A stretch of 64,000 nt of DNA from Pseudomonas sp. J452 (GCF_024666525.1 NZ_CP088294.1:2418001-2482000); one strand, 5' to 3'; shown: positions 35,705 to 45,229, numbered from the stretch's first letter. Made by a program: numbers and translations. Notes: generated by a model not told the origin, from the letters alone.

Positions 35705-36082
35705 CTACGTCGGGCGCCGGCCTAGATGCAGGGCGAAGGCCAGCGCTACGGGGTAGCTCAGGTAGTGCAGCACGAAGATCAGCTGGCCCATGTGGCCGGG
35801 TTCGTCCTTCAGCCACATCAGGCCCCACAGGCCGAAGTAGAGCAGGCCGAGTATCGCGCCGTAGAGCAGGTTGAGGCCCCAGGCTTCGCCGTGGCGAGGC
35901 AGGTGGCCTTCGAGGCGGGTGAACAGCCAGCGCAGGCCCAGCGCGACGACGATGGCCACCAGCAAGGTGGCGGGCAGGCCGCCAACCTTGAGCAGGCCGC
36001 GCACCAGCAGGTTGAGTGCGAACACCGCTGCGGCGGCGCCGAGCGCGTACTGGTAGAGGGCAAAGCGGCGCGGGCTGGACAT
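35705..36082 (-). CDS. Small hypothetical membrane protein
   Basis: The 125-residue protein starts MSSPRRFALYQYALGAAAAVFALNLLV and has four predicted membrane helices: ~10-30, ~35-55, LNLLYGAILGLLYFGLWGLMWL, and IFVLHYLSYPVALAFAL. No family is recognised. The start at 36082 lies four bases after the stop of the SDR gene, so the two are one operon. An alternative TTG start four codons earlier lies inside the SDR stop region. Confidence 0.7.
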   Translation of the reverse strand: MSSPRRFALYQYALGAAAAVFALNLLVRGLLKVGGLPATLLVAIVVALGLRWLFTRLEGHLPRHGEAWGLNLLYGAILGLLYFGLWGLMWLKDEPGHMGQLIFVLHYLSYPVALAFALHLGRRPT

Positions 36083-36086
36083 GATT

Positions 36087-36920
36087 TCAGACAAGCTTCT
36101 GATTGAGGCCGAAGCGTTTCTTCAGCACGGCCTGCAGCAGTGTGCGCGGCAGCAGGAAGGCCAGCAAGGGCAGGCTGCGGCAGCCATGGCCGAGGCGCAG
36201 CAGGGCCGGGCGCTTGGGGCGTTGCACGGCGGCGAGCAGGTCGGCGGCGAACGCGCTGGCCGGGGTCGGTTTGTCCTGGGAGGCATTGGCGCGGGCGCGG
36301 ATGCCGTCGCGCAGCGGCCACCAGGGTGAGCTGTCGTTGAGCAGCTGTTCCGCGGCCTGGCTGGCATTGTTGCCGAAGCTCGAAGCGATGGCGCCTGGCT
36401 GCACTTCCATGACCGCGATGGCAAATGGCGCCAGCTCCATGCGCAGGGCATCGGAGAGCGCATGTACGGCGGCCTTGGAGGCACAGTAGGTGCCGGCGAA
36501 CGGGGTCACCAGTACGCTGGAGATGCTGCCGATATTCACCACCAGACCGCGGCTGGCGCGCAGCAGGGGGAAGCAGGCGCGGGTCAGCTCGACCAGGCTG
36601 AACACGTTGGTCTCGAACTGCTGGCGCATGCCATCGGCGCCGCCATCGAGCAGCGGGCCCATGGCGCCGTAGCCGGCATTGTTGATCAGCACATCGAGGC
36701 GCCCGGCTTCTTGTTGCAGGCGGGTGGCCGCCTGTTGCACGGCCTGGGCATCGTTGACGTCCAGCTGCACGGCGACGAAACCGGCGGCGCTCAGCGCGCT
36801 GAGGTCAGCGGCTTTGCGCGCACAGGCCCAGACCCGGTAACCGGCGCCGTGGAAGGCGTCGGCCAGGGCGCGGCCGATGCCGCTGGAACATCCGGTGATC
36901 AGTACCACGGGCTGGCTCAT
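36087..36920 (-). CDS. Short-chain dehydrogenase/reductase
   Basis: The 277-residue classical SDR carries TGCSSGIG (9-16), NNAG (80-83), a catalytic serine in GSISS (131-135) and Y145/K149 in YCASK. The C terminus (LLAFLLPRTLLQAVLKKRFG) is hydrophobic and basic, as in SDRs that act on lipids or retinoid/steroid-like substrates at the membrane. The substrate is unknown. AGGAGCCAGC precedes the start at 36920. A small membrane protein follows after four bases. Confidence 0.88.
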   Translation of the reverse strand: MSQPVVLITGCSSGIGRALADAFHGAGYRVWACARKAADLSALSAAGFVAVQLDVNDAQAVQQAATRLQQEAGRLDVLINNAGYGAMGPLLDGGADGMRQQFETNVFSLVELTRACFPLLRASRGLVVNIGSISSVLVTPFAGTYCASKAAVHALSDALRMELAPFAIAVMEVQPGAIASSFGNNASQAAEQLLNDSSPWWPLRDGIRARANASQDKPTPASAFAADLLAAVQRPKRPALLRLGHGCRSLPLLAFLLPRTLLQAVLKKRFGLNQKLV

Positions 36921-37058
36921 GCTGGCTCCTTGTTGTGATGAGGGCTGAATCCTGCCCGCATCCTACACAAGGGCCTTGCCGCCTGTACTTGCCTTGCGGG
37001 CCAGAGTCACTGACCTGGCGCGCCAGCGCATAGATACTGGTATTCAGCACAACCTTAT

Positions 37059-37124
37059 GTAGGAGCCAGCTTGCTGGCGATCAGCGGGACGCTGTCTGCC
37101 TATCGCCAGCAAGCTGGCTCCTAC
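37059..37124. repeat. Inverted repeat, AGGAGCCAGCTT type
   Basis: GTAGGAGCCAGCTTGCTGGC and GCCAGCAAGCTGGCTCCTAC are near-perfect arms with an internal GCGATC...CTATCGC. It is the same family as 24501-24557. A further hairpin GGTGGATGA...TCATCCACC lies at 37139-37164. Together they fill most of the 298 bases between the SDR and yaaA. Confidence 0.85.
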
Positions 37125-37218
37125 AGGATCAGGCCAAGGGTGGATGACGCTGTGCTCATCCACCAGGGCGCCGCGCGGTGGCTCGATGGCGCGCGATCCA
37201 CCCCGCACCCTTCAGCCA

Positions 37219-37998
37219 TTACTCTGGCGGCTGGTCGCGCAGGAATACCAGGCTGTCCGGCTTGGACTGCTCGGCGCTGTAGCGGTAGCCGGCATAGCTG
37301 AAGTCCTTCAGCCCAGCCGGATCGCGCAGGCGCTCCTTGATCACGTAGCGGGCCATCAGGCCGCGGGCCTTCTTGGCGTAGAAGCTGATGATCTTGTACT
37401 GGCCGTTCTTCAGGTCCTTGAACTCGGTGTCGATGACTCGCGCCTTCAGGGCCTTGCGCTTGACCGCGCCGAAGTACTCGTTGGAGGCCAGGTTGAGCAG
37501 CACGTCGTCGCCCTGTTCGGCCAGGGCCTCATTGAGCCAGGCGCTGATCTGCTCGCCCCAGAAATCGTAGAGGTTGTTGCCGCGCGGGTTGGCCAGTTTG
37601 GTGCCCATTTCCAGGCGGTAGGGCTGCATCAGGTCGAGCGGGCGCAGTACGCCGTACAGGCCGGAGAGCATGCGCAGGTGGGTCTGGGCGAAGTCGAAGT
37701 CGGCCTCGGCGAAGTCTTCGGCGTTCAGCCCGGTGTACACATCGCCCTTGAAGGCGAGCAGCGCCTGCTTGGCGTTGGACGGGTTGAACGGCCGCTGCCA
37801 GCTGCCGTAGCGGGCGACGTTGAGGGCGGCGAGCTTGTCCGACAGGTGCATCAGTTCGCCGATCTGCTGCGGGCTCAGTTCGCGCAATTGGCCGATCAGC
37901 TCCTGGGCGTGGTCCAGGTGCGCGGGCTGGGTGAAACGGCCGATCACCGGCGGCGTCTCGTAGTCCAGGGTCTTGGCGGGGGAAATCACCATCAGCAT
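37219..37998 (-). CDS. yaaA: Peroxide stress protein YaaA
   Basis: The 259-residue protein starts [17 protein letters not shown] and contains [48 protein letters not shown] and LNLASNEYF, all strong family signatures of YaaA (UPF0246). In E. coli YaaA lowers free intracellular iron under hydrogen peroxide stress and binds DNA. GGAG lies eight bases before ATG 37998. It is monocistronic, divergent from the YfaP/TPR gene. Confidence 0.95.
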   Translation of the reverse strand: MLMVISPAKTLDYETPPVIGRFTQPAHLDHAQELIGQLRELSPQQIGELMHLSDKLAALNVARYGSWQRPFNPSNAKQALLAFKGDVYTGLNAEDFAEADFDFAQTHLRMLSGLYGVLRPLDLMQPYRLEMGTKLANPRGNNLYDFWGEQISAWLNEALAEQGDDVLLNLASNEYFGAVKRKALKARVIDTEFKDLKNGQYKIISFYAKKARGLMARYVIKERLRDPAGLKDFSYAGYRYSAEQSKPDSLVFLRDQPPE

Positions 37999-38164
37999 CG
38001 GAGCGTCTCCATAAAACGTGGCGGCGATTCTAGGCTGGATGCGGGGTGCGGCTCCAGCTATCGGGGCGATCAGTCACAGACTGGGGTTCGGGCTGCGGTT
38101 ATAGTGGCCGCCGCGCGGTCGTTTGGCCGCGCCTTCCATTCATCGCTTTGACAAGGAGGTCGCA

Positions 38165-39346
38165 GTGAGTTTTCTCCCTCGCACCATCGCATCCCTGCTG
38201 TTCGCATCCACCGCTGCCCTGGTCCAGGCCGAGCAACTGCCCATCGAAGTGCTCAGTGCCGTGGTCAAGGACCAGCGCATCGCCGACGCCGAAGTGCTGG
38301 TGCAGAAGAACGGCGCGCAGAGCGTGGTCGGCAAGACCAACGCCCAGGGCCAGGTCAGCCTGACCACGGCCTTCCCTGATGATGCCGCCAGCCTGCTGAT
38401 CATCAAGAAAACCGGCTACTCCAACCTGGTCGCCAAATGCCCGTGCAAGGGCATGACCTACGCCATCAGCCCGGTGATGCAGAGCCTCGACGGTATGCGC
38501 GTGGTGCTCAGCTGGGGGCAGGCCCCGGCCGACCTCGACTCGCACATCGCCTACCCGGGCAACCACGTCTTCTTCAGCGAGAAGGAGGGCGAGGAGGCCA
38601 ACCTGGATGTCGACGACACCGACAGCTACGGCCCGGAAACCATCACCCTGCAGAAGAAGCGCTTCGGCGAGACCTATGTGTACGCCGTGCATGACTTCAT
38701 CAACAGCACCAACCCTTCGGCCAATGCCCTGAGCGCCAGCCAGGCCAAGGTGTTCGTCTATGTCGGCCAGTCGCTGGTGCGCACCTACTACGTGCCGCAG
38801 GGCCAGCGTGGCAACCTGTGGACGGTGTTCCGCGTCGCCGGCAATGGCGACTTCCAGGACATCAACCAGCTGCAGGGCATCAGTGGCGAAAGCGCCACCA
38901 TCGGCGGCATCCTCCAGCCGCTGCAGAACGAAGGCCAGAGCATTGCCAGCCTGACTGCCACACAAGCCGCCCAGGGCGACGCCAAGGCACTCAACCGCCA
39001 GGGTGAGACGGCCTACCATGCCGGCCAGCTGGACCAGGCCATCGACTTCTACCGCGAAGCCATCGAGCTGGATGCCAACTACGGCCAGGCCTATGGCAAC
39101 CTCGGCCTGGCCTACCAGAAGGCCGGGCGCACCGCCGAGGCGATCTGGGCCAACCGCAAGGCCATCGCCTTGGCCAGCGGCGCCAGTGCGGCCACCGTGC
39201 GGGCCGGCTCCTACTACAACATCGCGCGTATCTACGAGGCGGCCGAGCAGTACGACGACGCCCTGCGCCACTACCACCTGGCCAAGGAACAGAAGGCCAA
39301 CCCGGTGTACGACAAGGCCATCCTGCGCGTGCAGGATCGTCACTGA
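38165..39346 (+). CDS. Secreted YfaP-like protein with TPR domain
   Basis: The 393-residue protein starts at GTG 38165 after AAGGAGG and has a signal peptide (VSFLPRTIASLLFASTAALVQA). A carboxypeptidase-regulatory-like beta domain comes next (~28-75, with ADAEVLVQKNG and GKTNAQGQVSL). A YfaP/DUF2135-like beta-sandwich is next (~110-200, MRVVLSWGQAPADLDSHIAYP and VYAVHDF), then two or three TPR units (~280-385, NRQGETAYHAGQLDQAIDFYREAIELD, outline). It is probably periplasmic. Function is unknown; the next gene is a secreted polysaccharide deacetylase, with a hairpin between, so a cell-surface role is likely. Confidence 0.82.
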   Translation: MSFLPRTIASLLFASTAALVQAEQLPIEVLSAVVKDQRIADAEVLVQKNGAQSVVGKTNAQGQVSLTTAFPDDAASLLIIKKTGYSNLVAKCPCKGMTYAISPVMQSLDGMRVVLSWGQAPADLDSHIAYPGNHVFFSEKEGEEANLDVDDTDSYGPETITLQKKRFGETYVYAVHDFINSTNPSANALSASQAKVFVYVGQSLVRTYYVPQGQRGNLWTVFRVAGNGDFQDINQLQGISGESATIGGILQPLQNEGQSIASLTATQAAQGDAKALNRQGETAYHAGQLDQAIDFYREAIELDANYGQAYGNLGLAYQKAGRTAEAIWANRKAIALASGASAATVRAGSYYNIARIYEAAEQYDDALRHYHLAKEQKANPVYDKAILRVQDRH

Positions 39347-39363
39347 TCTGTCGCCGATCCAGA

Positions 39364-39390
39364 CAACGCGCTCCTCAGGGGCGCGTTTTT
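39364..39390 (+). terminator. Terminator after the YfaP/TPR gene
   Basis: ACGCGCTCCTCAGGGGCGCGTTTTT: a short GC stem followed by five T, 18 bases after the stop. Confidence 0.78.
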
Positions 39391-39409
39391 CATTCAAGGA
39401 AGACTATTC

Positions 39410-40537
39410 ATGTTGATCAGAACCCTATTGCTTGGCTTCGGCCTGCTGGCCGGCAGCGTTCAGGCCGCCGGCCCCGCGACCTTCGCCACCCTCGATCGCG
39501 GCACCTGGCCCGAGCCGCTGCACAGTCAGGCTGCTTTCGATAGCGCCTCGCGCGCGGAAATCCTCACCTTCGCCCAGGCCCTGCAGGCCAGCGAAGGGCT
39601 CGACGAGGCGGCCTGGAAATCCCGCCTGGGGCTGAAATCGGCCAACCTGCAGTCGATCGCCCAGGTGCGTGAGCGTTTCTGGCAGCGCCTGCTGGAGAAC
39701 TATCGCTTCGCCCGGCAGAGCTGCACACCGACCAGCGATTTCTGCGCGCCGGTCGCGGATGTCGCCGCACTGCGCGAGCAGGCCCGGCAACTGGTGATCG
39801 CGCCGGACTCGCGCTACTTCGCCTGGGCCGAGGCCAGCCAGCGTTTCCATCTCGGCTACCTCAACGAGCAGATGCGCCTGGCCGCGCTGTTCCCGCGGAT
39901 CAGCAGCGAGATCGCGCTGTTCTCCGAGCAGGAACGTAACGGCGACGAACTGGCCGATATGCAGTTCCTGCTGACCTTCGACGATGGCCCCACGACGCTC
40001 GGCGGCCACACGGACAAGCTGGCGGCCTGGCTGCGCCAGCAGGGCCTCAACGGCACCTTCTACGTGCTCGGCAGCAACCTGCAGCAGCGCCTGCGGAAGA
40101 CTTCGGCCGCCGCCCTGAACCAGCTGTATGCCGGCCAGTGCGTGGCTTCCCATGGCTGGGAACACAAGTCGCACGCCAGCTGGGCCGACTGGCAGGGCTC
40201 GGTGAGCCGCACCCGTGAACTGCTGCAGCGCGAACTGCCGGAGCTGTACGTGCCGCTGTTCCGTCCGCCCTATGGCCAGCGCCAGGCTGACAGCCAGGCC
40301 TTCTTCGCCAGCCAGGGCCTGCAGGTGGCGCTGTGGCAGATCGACTCGCAGGACTGGAGCAGCAAGGTCAACGCCGAGGCCGCCGGCCAGCGCGTGCTGA
40401 CCCTGATGCTGCTGTGGCGCCGCGGTGTGCTGCTGTTCCACGACATCCATAACAAGGCCCAAGGTGCCTTGCCCTGGGTGCTGCAGGCGAGCGCAGGGGT
40501 GCCGCTGCAGTGGCAGGATTGCCGCAGCTATCGCTGA
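39410..40537 (+). CDS. Secreted polysaccharide deacetylase (NodB fold)
   Basis: The 375-residue protein has a signal peptide (MLIRTLLLGFGLLAGSVQA). After an N-terminal helical region (~30-180) comes a NodB carbohydrate-esterase domain with motif 1 TFDDGP (189-194), motif 2 SHGWEHKSH with the metal histidines, motif 3 RPPYG and a late LLFHDIH. It should remove acetyl groups from a polysaccharide in the periplasm or outside the cell. The helical N-terminal extension of about 160 residues is unusual for a simple NodB protein. It has its own ribosome site (AAGGAAGAC) just past the preceding terminator. Confidence 0.9.
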   Translation: MLIRTLLLGFGLLAGSVQAAGPATFATLDRGTWPEPLHSQAAFDSASRAEILTFAQALQASEGLDEAAWKSRLGLKSANLQSIAQVRERFWQRLLENYRFARQSCTPTSDFCAPVADVAALREQARQLVIAPDSRYFAWAEASQRFHLGYLNEQMRLAALFPRISSEIALFSEQERNGDELADMQFLLTFDDGPTTLGGHTDKLAAWLRQQGLNGTFYVLGSNLQQRLRKTSAAALNQLYAGQCVASHGWEHKSHASWADWQGSVSRTRELLQRELPELYVPLFRPPYGQRQADSQAFFASQGLQVALWQIDSQDWSSKVNAEAAGQRVLTLMLLWRRGVLLFHDIHNKAQGALPWVLQASAGVPLQWQDCRSYR

Positions 40538-40884
40538 GTGGCGCGCGAATATAGAGGGTCTTTTCGGGGGTTGGCGAGGGCGTTACTGAGCGAGCCGCAG
40601 CGGGCTCGCCGAGGGGCAGGACTTCCGACTTTAACGGTGCGGGTCGGGTACGCCAAGGGTTATTCGTCGAGCCGATAAAAAAGTCTGCAAGTGATGAAAA
40701 AGTTCTTTTTTCTGTCACCCGCAATGGAGTATTAACAAAGACAGACCGTCGAACCCTGCAGCACAGGTGGCGGCTTCAGGCCATCACCTTTGCGCGCACT
40801 TTTCCGGCTCTGGCCGGGAGGCCGACGGCCCTTCGACGGAGTGCTTTGCCGGCTCCGCATGGCCCCCAGATAAGGTGACCGAGT
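40538..40884 (+). promoter_or_regulatory. Gene-free 347-bp region before the PhoH gene
   Basis: No coding sequence is supported. A hairpin GCGAGCCGCAGCGGGCTCGC lies at about 40592-40611 without a T-tract. Around 40670-40735 the DNA turns AT-rich (GATAAAAAAG, GATGAAAAAGTTCTTTTTTC), which could hold the promoter. The last 120 bases would be a long leader. Confidence 0.45.
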
Positions 40885-42276
40885 ATGGATGATCACGGAC
40901 ACACCCGCTCCACCCAGCCCACCCTCTATGTCCTCGACACCAACGTCCTTATCCACGATCCAAACGCGCTGCTGAACTTCCAGGAACACCACGTCACCAT
41001 CCCCATGACCGTGCTCGAAGAGCTGGACAAGCTCAAGGCCGGCAAGCACTCGGTCGCCGCCGAATGTCGCCAGGCCATCCGCCTGATCGACCAGGTACTG
41101 GGCGAGGCCAACCCGGAGGAGGTGGAGAAGGGCGTACCGATCCAGCGTGGCAAGAGCGGGCCCTGCGGCAGTCTGTCGATCCTCATGAGCAAGCGTGCCG
41201 AGCCGCTGACCTGGCTGCCGGAAGACCTCAACGACAACAAGATCATCAACCAGTTGGTCGACCTGCGCAGCCGCAATCCGGGTGTGCGTGTGGTGCTGGT
41301 GACCAAAGACATCAACATGCGCCTGAAGGCGCGCGCCTGTGGCATTTCCGCGGAGGACTACCACACCGACCAGTTGGTCGACGACGTCAACCTGCTGTCG
41401 CGTGGCTACCACAACATGACGGGCTCGTTCTGGGACCGCGTGAACAAGGTCGAGACCCGCCAGGGCCACGGCCGTACCTGGCACCAGGTGCAGCTCACCG
41501 ACAACCTGCCGGCCGTGCACGTCAACGAGTTCATCATCGACGAGCAGGGCTTCGTTGGCTGGGTCAAGGGCATCGACGGACGCACCCTGACCATCCTCGA
41601 CCTGCACCAAGAGCCGCTGCTGCACCAGGAAGCCTGGGGCCTCAAGCCGCGCGACATCTACCAGTCGCTGGCGCTGTTCGCCCTGCTCGATCCAGACATC
41701 CACCTGGTCAACCTGTCCGGCGCCGCCGGCTCGGGCAAGACCATCCTGGCCCTGGCCGCGGCCATCGAGCAGACCATGGTCAGCAAGCGCTACCGGCGCA
41801 TCATCGCCACCCGTAGCGTGCAGGGCCTGGACGAGGACATCGGCTTTTTGCCCGGCACCGAAGCCGAGAAGATGGAGCCCTGGCTGGGCGCCATTACCGA
41901 CAACCTGGAAGCGCTGCACATGGACGACGAGAGCACCCACGGCAGCGTCGACTACATCCTGCAGAAGGTGCCGCTGCAGTTCAAATCGCTCAACTACATC
42001 CGCGGGCGCAGTTTCCAGCACAGCCTGATCCTGATCGACGAGTGCCAGAACCTCACACCGCACCAGATGAAGACCATCATCACCCGCGCCGGCACGGGCT
42101 CCAAGGTGATCTGCCTGGGCAACCTGGCGCAGATCGATACGCCTTACCTGTCCGCCACCAGCTCGGGTCTCACCTACCTCACCGAACGCTTCAAGGACTT
42201 CGAGCACGGCGTACACATCACCTTGCAGGGCGTGCCGCGTTCGCTGCTGGCCGAGTACGCGGAAACCCACATGTAA
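40885..42276 (+). CDS. PhoH-like ATPase fused to an N-terminal PIN domain
   Basis: The 463-residue protein has an N-terminal PIN nuclease-like domain ([14 protein letters not shown] and [14 protein letters not shown]; acidic residues D18, D25 and later D's). The C-terminal PhoH ATPase has Walker A GAAGSGKT at 279-286, Walker [10 protein letters not shown] near 382 and the sensor [12 protein letters not shown]-PhoH proteins (YlaK/PhoH2 type) act as RNA helicase-nucleases in some bacteria. It is monocistronic, 95 bases ahead of moaC, with a hairpin between them. Confidence 0.92.
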   Translation: MDDHGHTRSTQPTLYVLDTNVLIHDPNALLNFQEHHVTIPMTVLEELDKLKAGKHSVAAECRQAIRLIDQVLGEANPEEVEKGVPIQRGKSGPCGSLSILMSKRAEPLTWLPEDLNDNKIINQLVDLRSRNPGVRVVLVTKDINMRLKARACGISAEDYHTDQLVDDVNLLSRGYHNMTGSFWDRVNKVETRQGHGRTWHQVQLTDNLPAVHVNEFIIDEQGFVGWVKGIDGRTLTILDLHQEPLLHQEAWGLKPRDIYQSLALFALLDPDIHLVNLSGAAGSGKTILALAAAIEQTMVSKRYRRIIATRSVQGLDEDIGFLPGTEAEKMEPWLGAITDNLEALHMDDESTHGSVDYILQKVPLQFKSLNYIRGRSFQHSLILIDECQNLTPHQMKTIITRAGTGSKVICLGNLAQIDTPYLSATSSGLTYLTERFKDFEHGVHITLQGVPRSLLAEYAETHM

Positions 42277-42289
42277 ATCACGCGGTATT

Positions 42290-42313
42290 CCCCTCTCCCA
42301 TTCGGGGGAGGGG
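42290..42313 (+). terminator. Hairpin after the PhoH gene
   Basis: CCCCTCTCCCATTCGGGGGAGGGG: a long GC stem with an imperfect loop. It lacks a T-tract and resembles one end of the 143-bp repeat element, so it may be a repeat fragment doing double duty. Confidence 0.5.
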
Positions 42314-42371
42314 ATGCGCGCTTCGGCTGCGGGCGGCGTTACAATGGCCGCATCTTTTCCGGAGCAAGACC

Positions 42372-42848
42372 GTGCTGACCCATCTCGATTCCCAAGGCCG
42401 CGCCAACATGGTGGATGTCACCGACAAGGCGGTGACCTCCCGCGAGGCTGTGGCCGAAGCCCGCGTGCGCATGCTGCCCGCCACCCTGCAGATGATCGCC
42501 AGCGGCGGCCATCCGAAAGGCGACGTGTTTGCCGTGGCGCGCATTGCCGGCATCCAGGCGGCGAAGAAGACATCTGATCTGATCCCGCTGTGCCATCCGC
42601 TGATGCTGACCAGCGTCAAAGTCGAACTGCAGGCCGAGGGTGACGACTGCGTGCGCATCCAGGCGCGCTGCAAGCTGGCCGGGCAGACCGGCGTGGAGAT
42701 GGAAGCACTGACCGCCGCCAGCGTCGCCGCGCTGACTATCTATGACATGTGCAAGGCGGTGGATCGCGGCATGGTCATCGAATCGGTGCGCCTGCTGGAG
42801 AAACTAGGCGGCAAGAGCGGCCACTTTATAGCGGAGCAGCCGGCATGA
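42372..42848 (+). CDS. moaC: Cyclic pyranopterin monophosphate synthase
   Basis: The 158-residue enzyme starts at GTG 42372 (GGAG seven bases upstream) with [21 protein letters not shown]. It contains [17 protein letters not shown], the active-site segment [13 protein letters not shown] and [13 protein letters not shown]. MoaC makes cPMP, the first stable intermediate of molybdenum cofactor, from the MoaA product. It overlaps moaD by four bases (ATGA). moaA is not in the window. Confidence 0.95.
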   Translation: MLTHLDSQGRANMVDVTDKAVTSREAVAEARVRMLPATLQMIASGGHPKGDVFAVARIAGIQAAKKTSDLIPLCHPLMLTSVKVELQAEGDDCVRIQARCKLAGQTGVEMEALTAASVAALTIYDMCKAVDRGMVIESVRLLEKLGGKSGHFIAEQPA

Positions 42849-43090
42849 TTCGCGTGCAGTATTTCGCCCGTTACCGTGAGGTGCTGGGTATCGATGGCGA
42901 GCAGTTGCAGCTCGCCGCGCTGAGTAGCCTTGATCAGCTGCGCGAGCACCTGCTTAGCCGCGGCGGCGTATGGCAGGTGCTGGCCGAACAGAACCTGATG
43001 TGCGCGCGCAACCAGGAGCTGTGCAGCCTGGATAGCGAACTGGCCGATGGCGATGAAGTGGCCTTCTTCCCCACGGTCACGGGAGGCTAA
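42845..43090 (+). CDS. moaD: Molybdopterin synthase sulfur-carrier subunit
   Basis: The 81-residue ubiquitin-like protein starts [15 protein letters not shown] and ends in the essential TVTGG diglycine that is thiocarboxylated to carry sulfur. Together with MoaE it converts cPMP to molybdopterin. The start overlaps the moaC stop as ATGA. The longer frame to 42749 is internal to moaC and is discarded. Confidence 0.95.
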   Translation: MIRVQYFARYREVLGIDGEQLQLAALSSLDQLREHLLSRGGVWQVLAEQNLMCARNQELCSLDSELADGDEVAFFPTVTGG

Positions 43091-43097
43091 CAATTTT

Positions 43098-43553
43098 ATG
43101 ACCGTTCGCGTCGAACCCACGGCCTTCGACCCCGGCGCCGAGCTGAACGCCCTGCATGCGGCGCAGCTGGGCATCGGTGCGGTGGTCGGTTTTGTCGGCT
43201 ACGTGCGCGACTTCAATGACGGCCAGGACGTGCACGGTATGTTCCTCGAACACTACCCGGGCATGACCGAGAAGGCCCTGCAGAAGATCGTGGTGGAAGC
43301 CGAGCAGCGCTGGCCGCTGCTACGCGTAGAAATCGTCCACCGCGTCGGCCAGTTGCCGCCGGGCGAGCCGATCGTCTTCGTCGGCACCGCCAGCGCCCAC
43401 CGCCAGGCGGCCTTCGACGCCTGCAACTTCATCATGGACTACCTCAAGACCCGCGCGCCGTTCTGGAAGAAGGAAGACACGGCCGAAGGCGCACGCTGGG
43501 TGGAGGGGCGGGCCAGCGATCAGGACGCGGCCGGGCGCTGGAGCAAGTCCTGA
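43098..43553 (+). CDS. moaE: Molybdopterin synthase catalytic subunit
   Basis: The 151-residue protein starts MTVRVEPTAFDPGAELNALH and has GAVVGFVGYVRDFND, LEHYPGMTEKAL, VEIVHRVGQLPPGEPIVFVG, SAHRQAAFDACNFIMDYLK (outline) and the catalytic PFWKKE lysine segment. It receives the MoaD diglycine tail and transfers sulfur to cPMP. It lies seven bases after moaD. It is followed by a 417-base gene-free stretch. Confidence 0.95.
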   Translation: MTVRVEPTAFDPGAELNALHAAQLGIGAVVGFVGYVRDFNDGQDVHGMFLEHYPGMTEKALQKIVVEAEQRWPLLRVEIVHRVGQLPPGEPIVFVGTASAHRQAAFDACNFIMDYLKTRAPFWKKEDTAEGARWVEGRASDQDAAGRWSKS

Positions 43554-43591
43554 GCGACTGATCGCATTCCCACCAGCGGCGCTGGCTTTTC

Positions 43592-43653
43592 GTAGGGTGC
43601 GCTGCGCTACCGGATAACCCGTACAGCACCCTGGTGCGCACGGCGTACCCTAC
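43592..43653. repeat. Inverted repeat, GTAGGGTGCGC type
   Basis: GTAGGGTGCGCTGCGCTACCGG at the left and GGTGCGCACGGCGTACCCTAC at the right form a mosaic palindrome. The rest of the 417-base gap after moaE (43554-43970) has no gene apart from the operator at 43776-43810. Confidence 0.75.
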
Positions 43654-43775
43654 GACCGCGAAGCCAACGCATGGCCTCACCGGCCCATCACGAGTGTCGT
43701 TGCAGGTGTTTCCTCGCGGTGTTTCGACACGCCTGGCGGACGCCGACCTGCGGTTGTTACCGTTGGTTGACGGTA

Positions 43776-43810
43776 TGTACATAAAAGTCCAGTATGGACT
43801 CATAAGTACA
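43776..43810 (+). promoter_or_regulatory. Operator/promoter of the amino-acid binding protein, shared with dauB
   Basis: The palindrome AGTCCA-GTA-TGGACT (43786-43800) is preceded by TACATAA and followed by CATAAGTAC. Nearly the same sequence occurs in front of dauB on the other strand (48115-48150). The two sites share TAC-TAAAAGTCCA-TATGGAC-ATAAGT with only a few changes. This points to one regulator, most likely the DauR-type protein encoded between them. Confidence 0.72.
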
Positions 43811-43970
43811 AATCAGCGGCGAGCGATCATGCATCAGCACCTGCCCAACCGGTTCCATTGCAGCAGCGGTCCGCGCCGCCTGCCTTTTCTTCTGCCACGC
43901 CAGTAACGCCTACAGCCAACCTGCCCGCCACCTTGCGGCGGGCGCCCACACGTATAGCGGGAGTCGCACC

Positions 43971-44747
43971 ATGAAGAAACTCGTCCTGTTGGGCAGTCTT
44001 GCCCTGAGCCTGATGGCATCCAGCCTGTTCGCCGCCGATAAACCCCTGCGCCTGGGTATCGAGGCTGCTTATCCGCCCTTTGCCTTCAAGACCGCCGATG
44101 GCCAACTGGATGGCTTCGATGTGGAAATCGGTGGCGCCCTGTGCGCCGAGATGAAGGTCGAATGCCAGTGGGTCGAGCAGGAGTTCGATGGACTGATCCC
44201 CTCGCTGAAGGTGAAGAAGGTCGATGCCGTGCTGTCGTCCATGACCATCACCGACGAGCGCCGCAAGTCGGTGGATTTCACCGGCAAGTACTACTACAGC
44301 CCGGCACGCCTGGCGATGAAGGCCGGTAGCGAAGTCAGCGCCGACTTCAGCAGCCTGAACGGCAAGCGCATCGCCGTGCAGCGCGCCACCACCACCGACC
44401 GTTTCGCCACTGAAGTGCTGGCGCCCAAGGGCGTGGAAGTGGTGCGCTACAGCTCGCAGAACGAGATCTACCTGGACATGGTGTCCGGTCGAGTCGACGG
44501 CACCCTGGCCGATGCCATTCCGGTGGATGAAGGCTTCCTCAAGACCGAGCAGGGCAAGGGTTTTGCCTTCGTCGGGCCGGCGTTCACCGATCCGGCCTAC
44601 TTCGGCGAGGGCGCCGGCATCGCCGTGCGCAAGGGCGACCAGGCCCTGCTCGACAAGTTGAATGCGGCGATCCTGGCGATCCGCGCCAGCGGCGAGTACC
44701 AGAAGATCCAGAGCAAGTACTTCAGTTTCGATATCTACGGCGACTGA
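43971..44747 (+). CDS. Periplasmic basic-amino-acid binding protein
   Basis: The 258-residue protein has a signal peptide (MKKLVLLGSLALSLMASSLFA) and the family-3 solute-binding fold. It shows LRLGIEAAYPPFAFKTADGQLDGFDVEIG, SLKVKKVDAVLSSMTITDERRKSVDFT and GTLADAIPVDEGFLKT (outline), typical of lysine/arginine/ornithine-binding proteins. No permease or ATPase genes follow, so it must share a transporter encoded elsewhere. The location beside dauR-dauA-dauB, with a common operator, suggests it binds D-arginine, another basic D-amino acid or arginine. A homologue sits here in P. aeruginosa as I recall (PA3865). Confidence 0.88.
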   Translation: MKKLVLLGSLALSLMASSLFAADKPLRLGIEAAYPPFAFKTADGQLDGFDVEIGGALCAEMKVECQWVEQEFDGLIPSLKVKKVDAVLSSMTITDERRKSVDFTGKYYYSPARLAMKAGSEVSADFSSLNGKRIAVQRATTTDRFATEVLAPKGVEVVRYSSQNEIYLDMVSGRVDGTLADAIPVDEGFLKTEQGKGFAFVGPAFTDPAYFGEGAGIAVRKGDQALLDKLNAAILAIRASGEYQKIQSKYFSFDIYGD

Positions 44748-44762
44748 TGCACCTGCCGTAGC

Positions 44763-44789
44763 AAAAAGCCGCGCCTAGCGCGGCTTTTT
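44763..44789. terminator. Bidirectional terminator
   Basis: AAAAAGCCGCGC, CTA, GCGCGGCTTTTT. It separates the binding-protein gene from the convergent membrane-protein gene, whose stop begins at its edge. Confidence 0.92.
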
Positions 44790-45229
44790 CATGCCCGGCG
44801 CAAACGTTGGTGCAGCCAATCGGGCAGCCACCACAGCAACAGGCCGGGGAACAGGGCCAGGGCCAGCAGGTGCAGGTGGGCGAGATACAGCTCGAAGAAC
44901 ACTTCCGCCGACGTCCAGGTATTGCCGAAGGCCGTGGCGAAGGCCTGGACAGCGCTGTAGGCGGTCAACATTGCAAGCAGGAGCAGAGCCACGGCATGCA
45001 GGAGGTGCTGGCGCAGCAGGCTGGCCAGTACGGTGTAGAGCAGGATGCCCGGCAGTGAGAGGCCGAGGATGTCCAGGGCCGGGTGGTAGGAGTCGATCAG
45101 GTACGGCCACTCCAGAACCAGACGTTGCTGTTGCAGCTCGCCGGTCACGGCGCAGAGGAACAGGCCGGCCGTCAGTGGGATGGTCAGGCCCTGCACGAAG
45201 ATGCAGGTGTAGCGGATCAGGCGTTGCAT
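44789..45229 (-). CDS. Hypothetical four-helix membrane protein downstream of dauR
   Basis: The 146-residue protein starts MQRLIRYTCIFVQGLTIPLTAGLFLCAV and has four hydrophobic stretches (~8-28, ~50-72, ~78-100, ~115-138) with no known family. It begins 29 bases after the dauR stop on the same strand and ends in the terminator at 44763, so it is probably the last gene of the dau operon. An extra frame upstream of 45229 is dauR coding sequence. Function is unknown. Confidence 0.7.
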   Translation of the reverse strand: MQRLIRYTCIFVQGLTIPLTAGLFLCAVTGELQQQRLVLEWPYLIDSYHPALDILGLSLPGILLYTVLASLLRQHLLHAVALLLLAMLTAYSAVQAFATAFGNTWTSAEVFFELYLAHLHLLALALFPGLLLWWLPDWLHQRLRRA

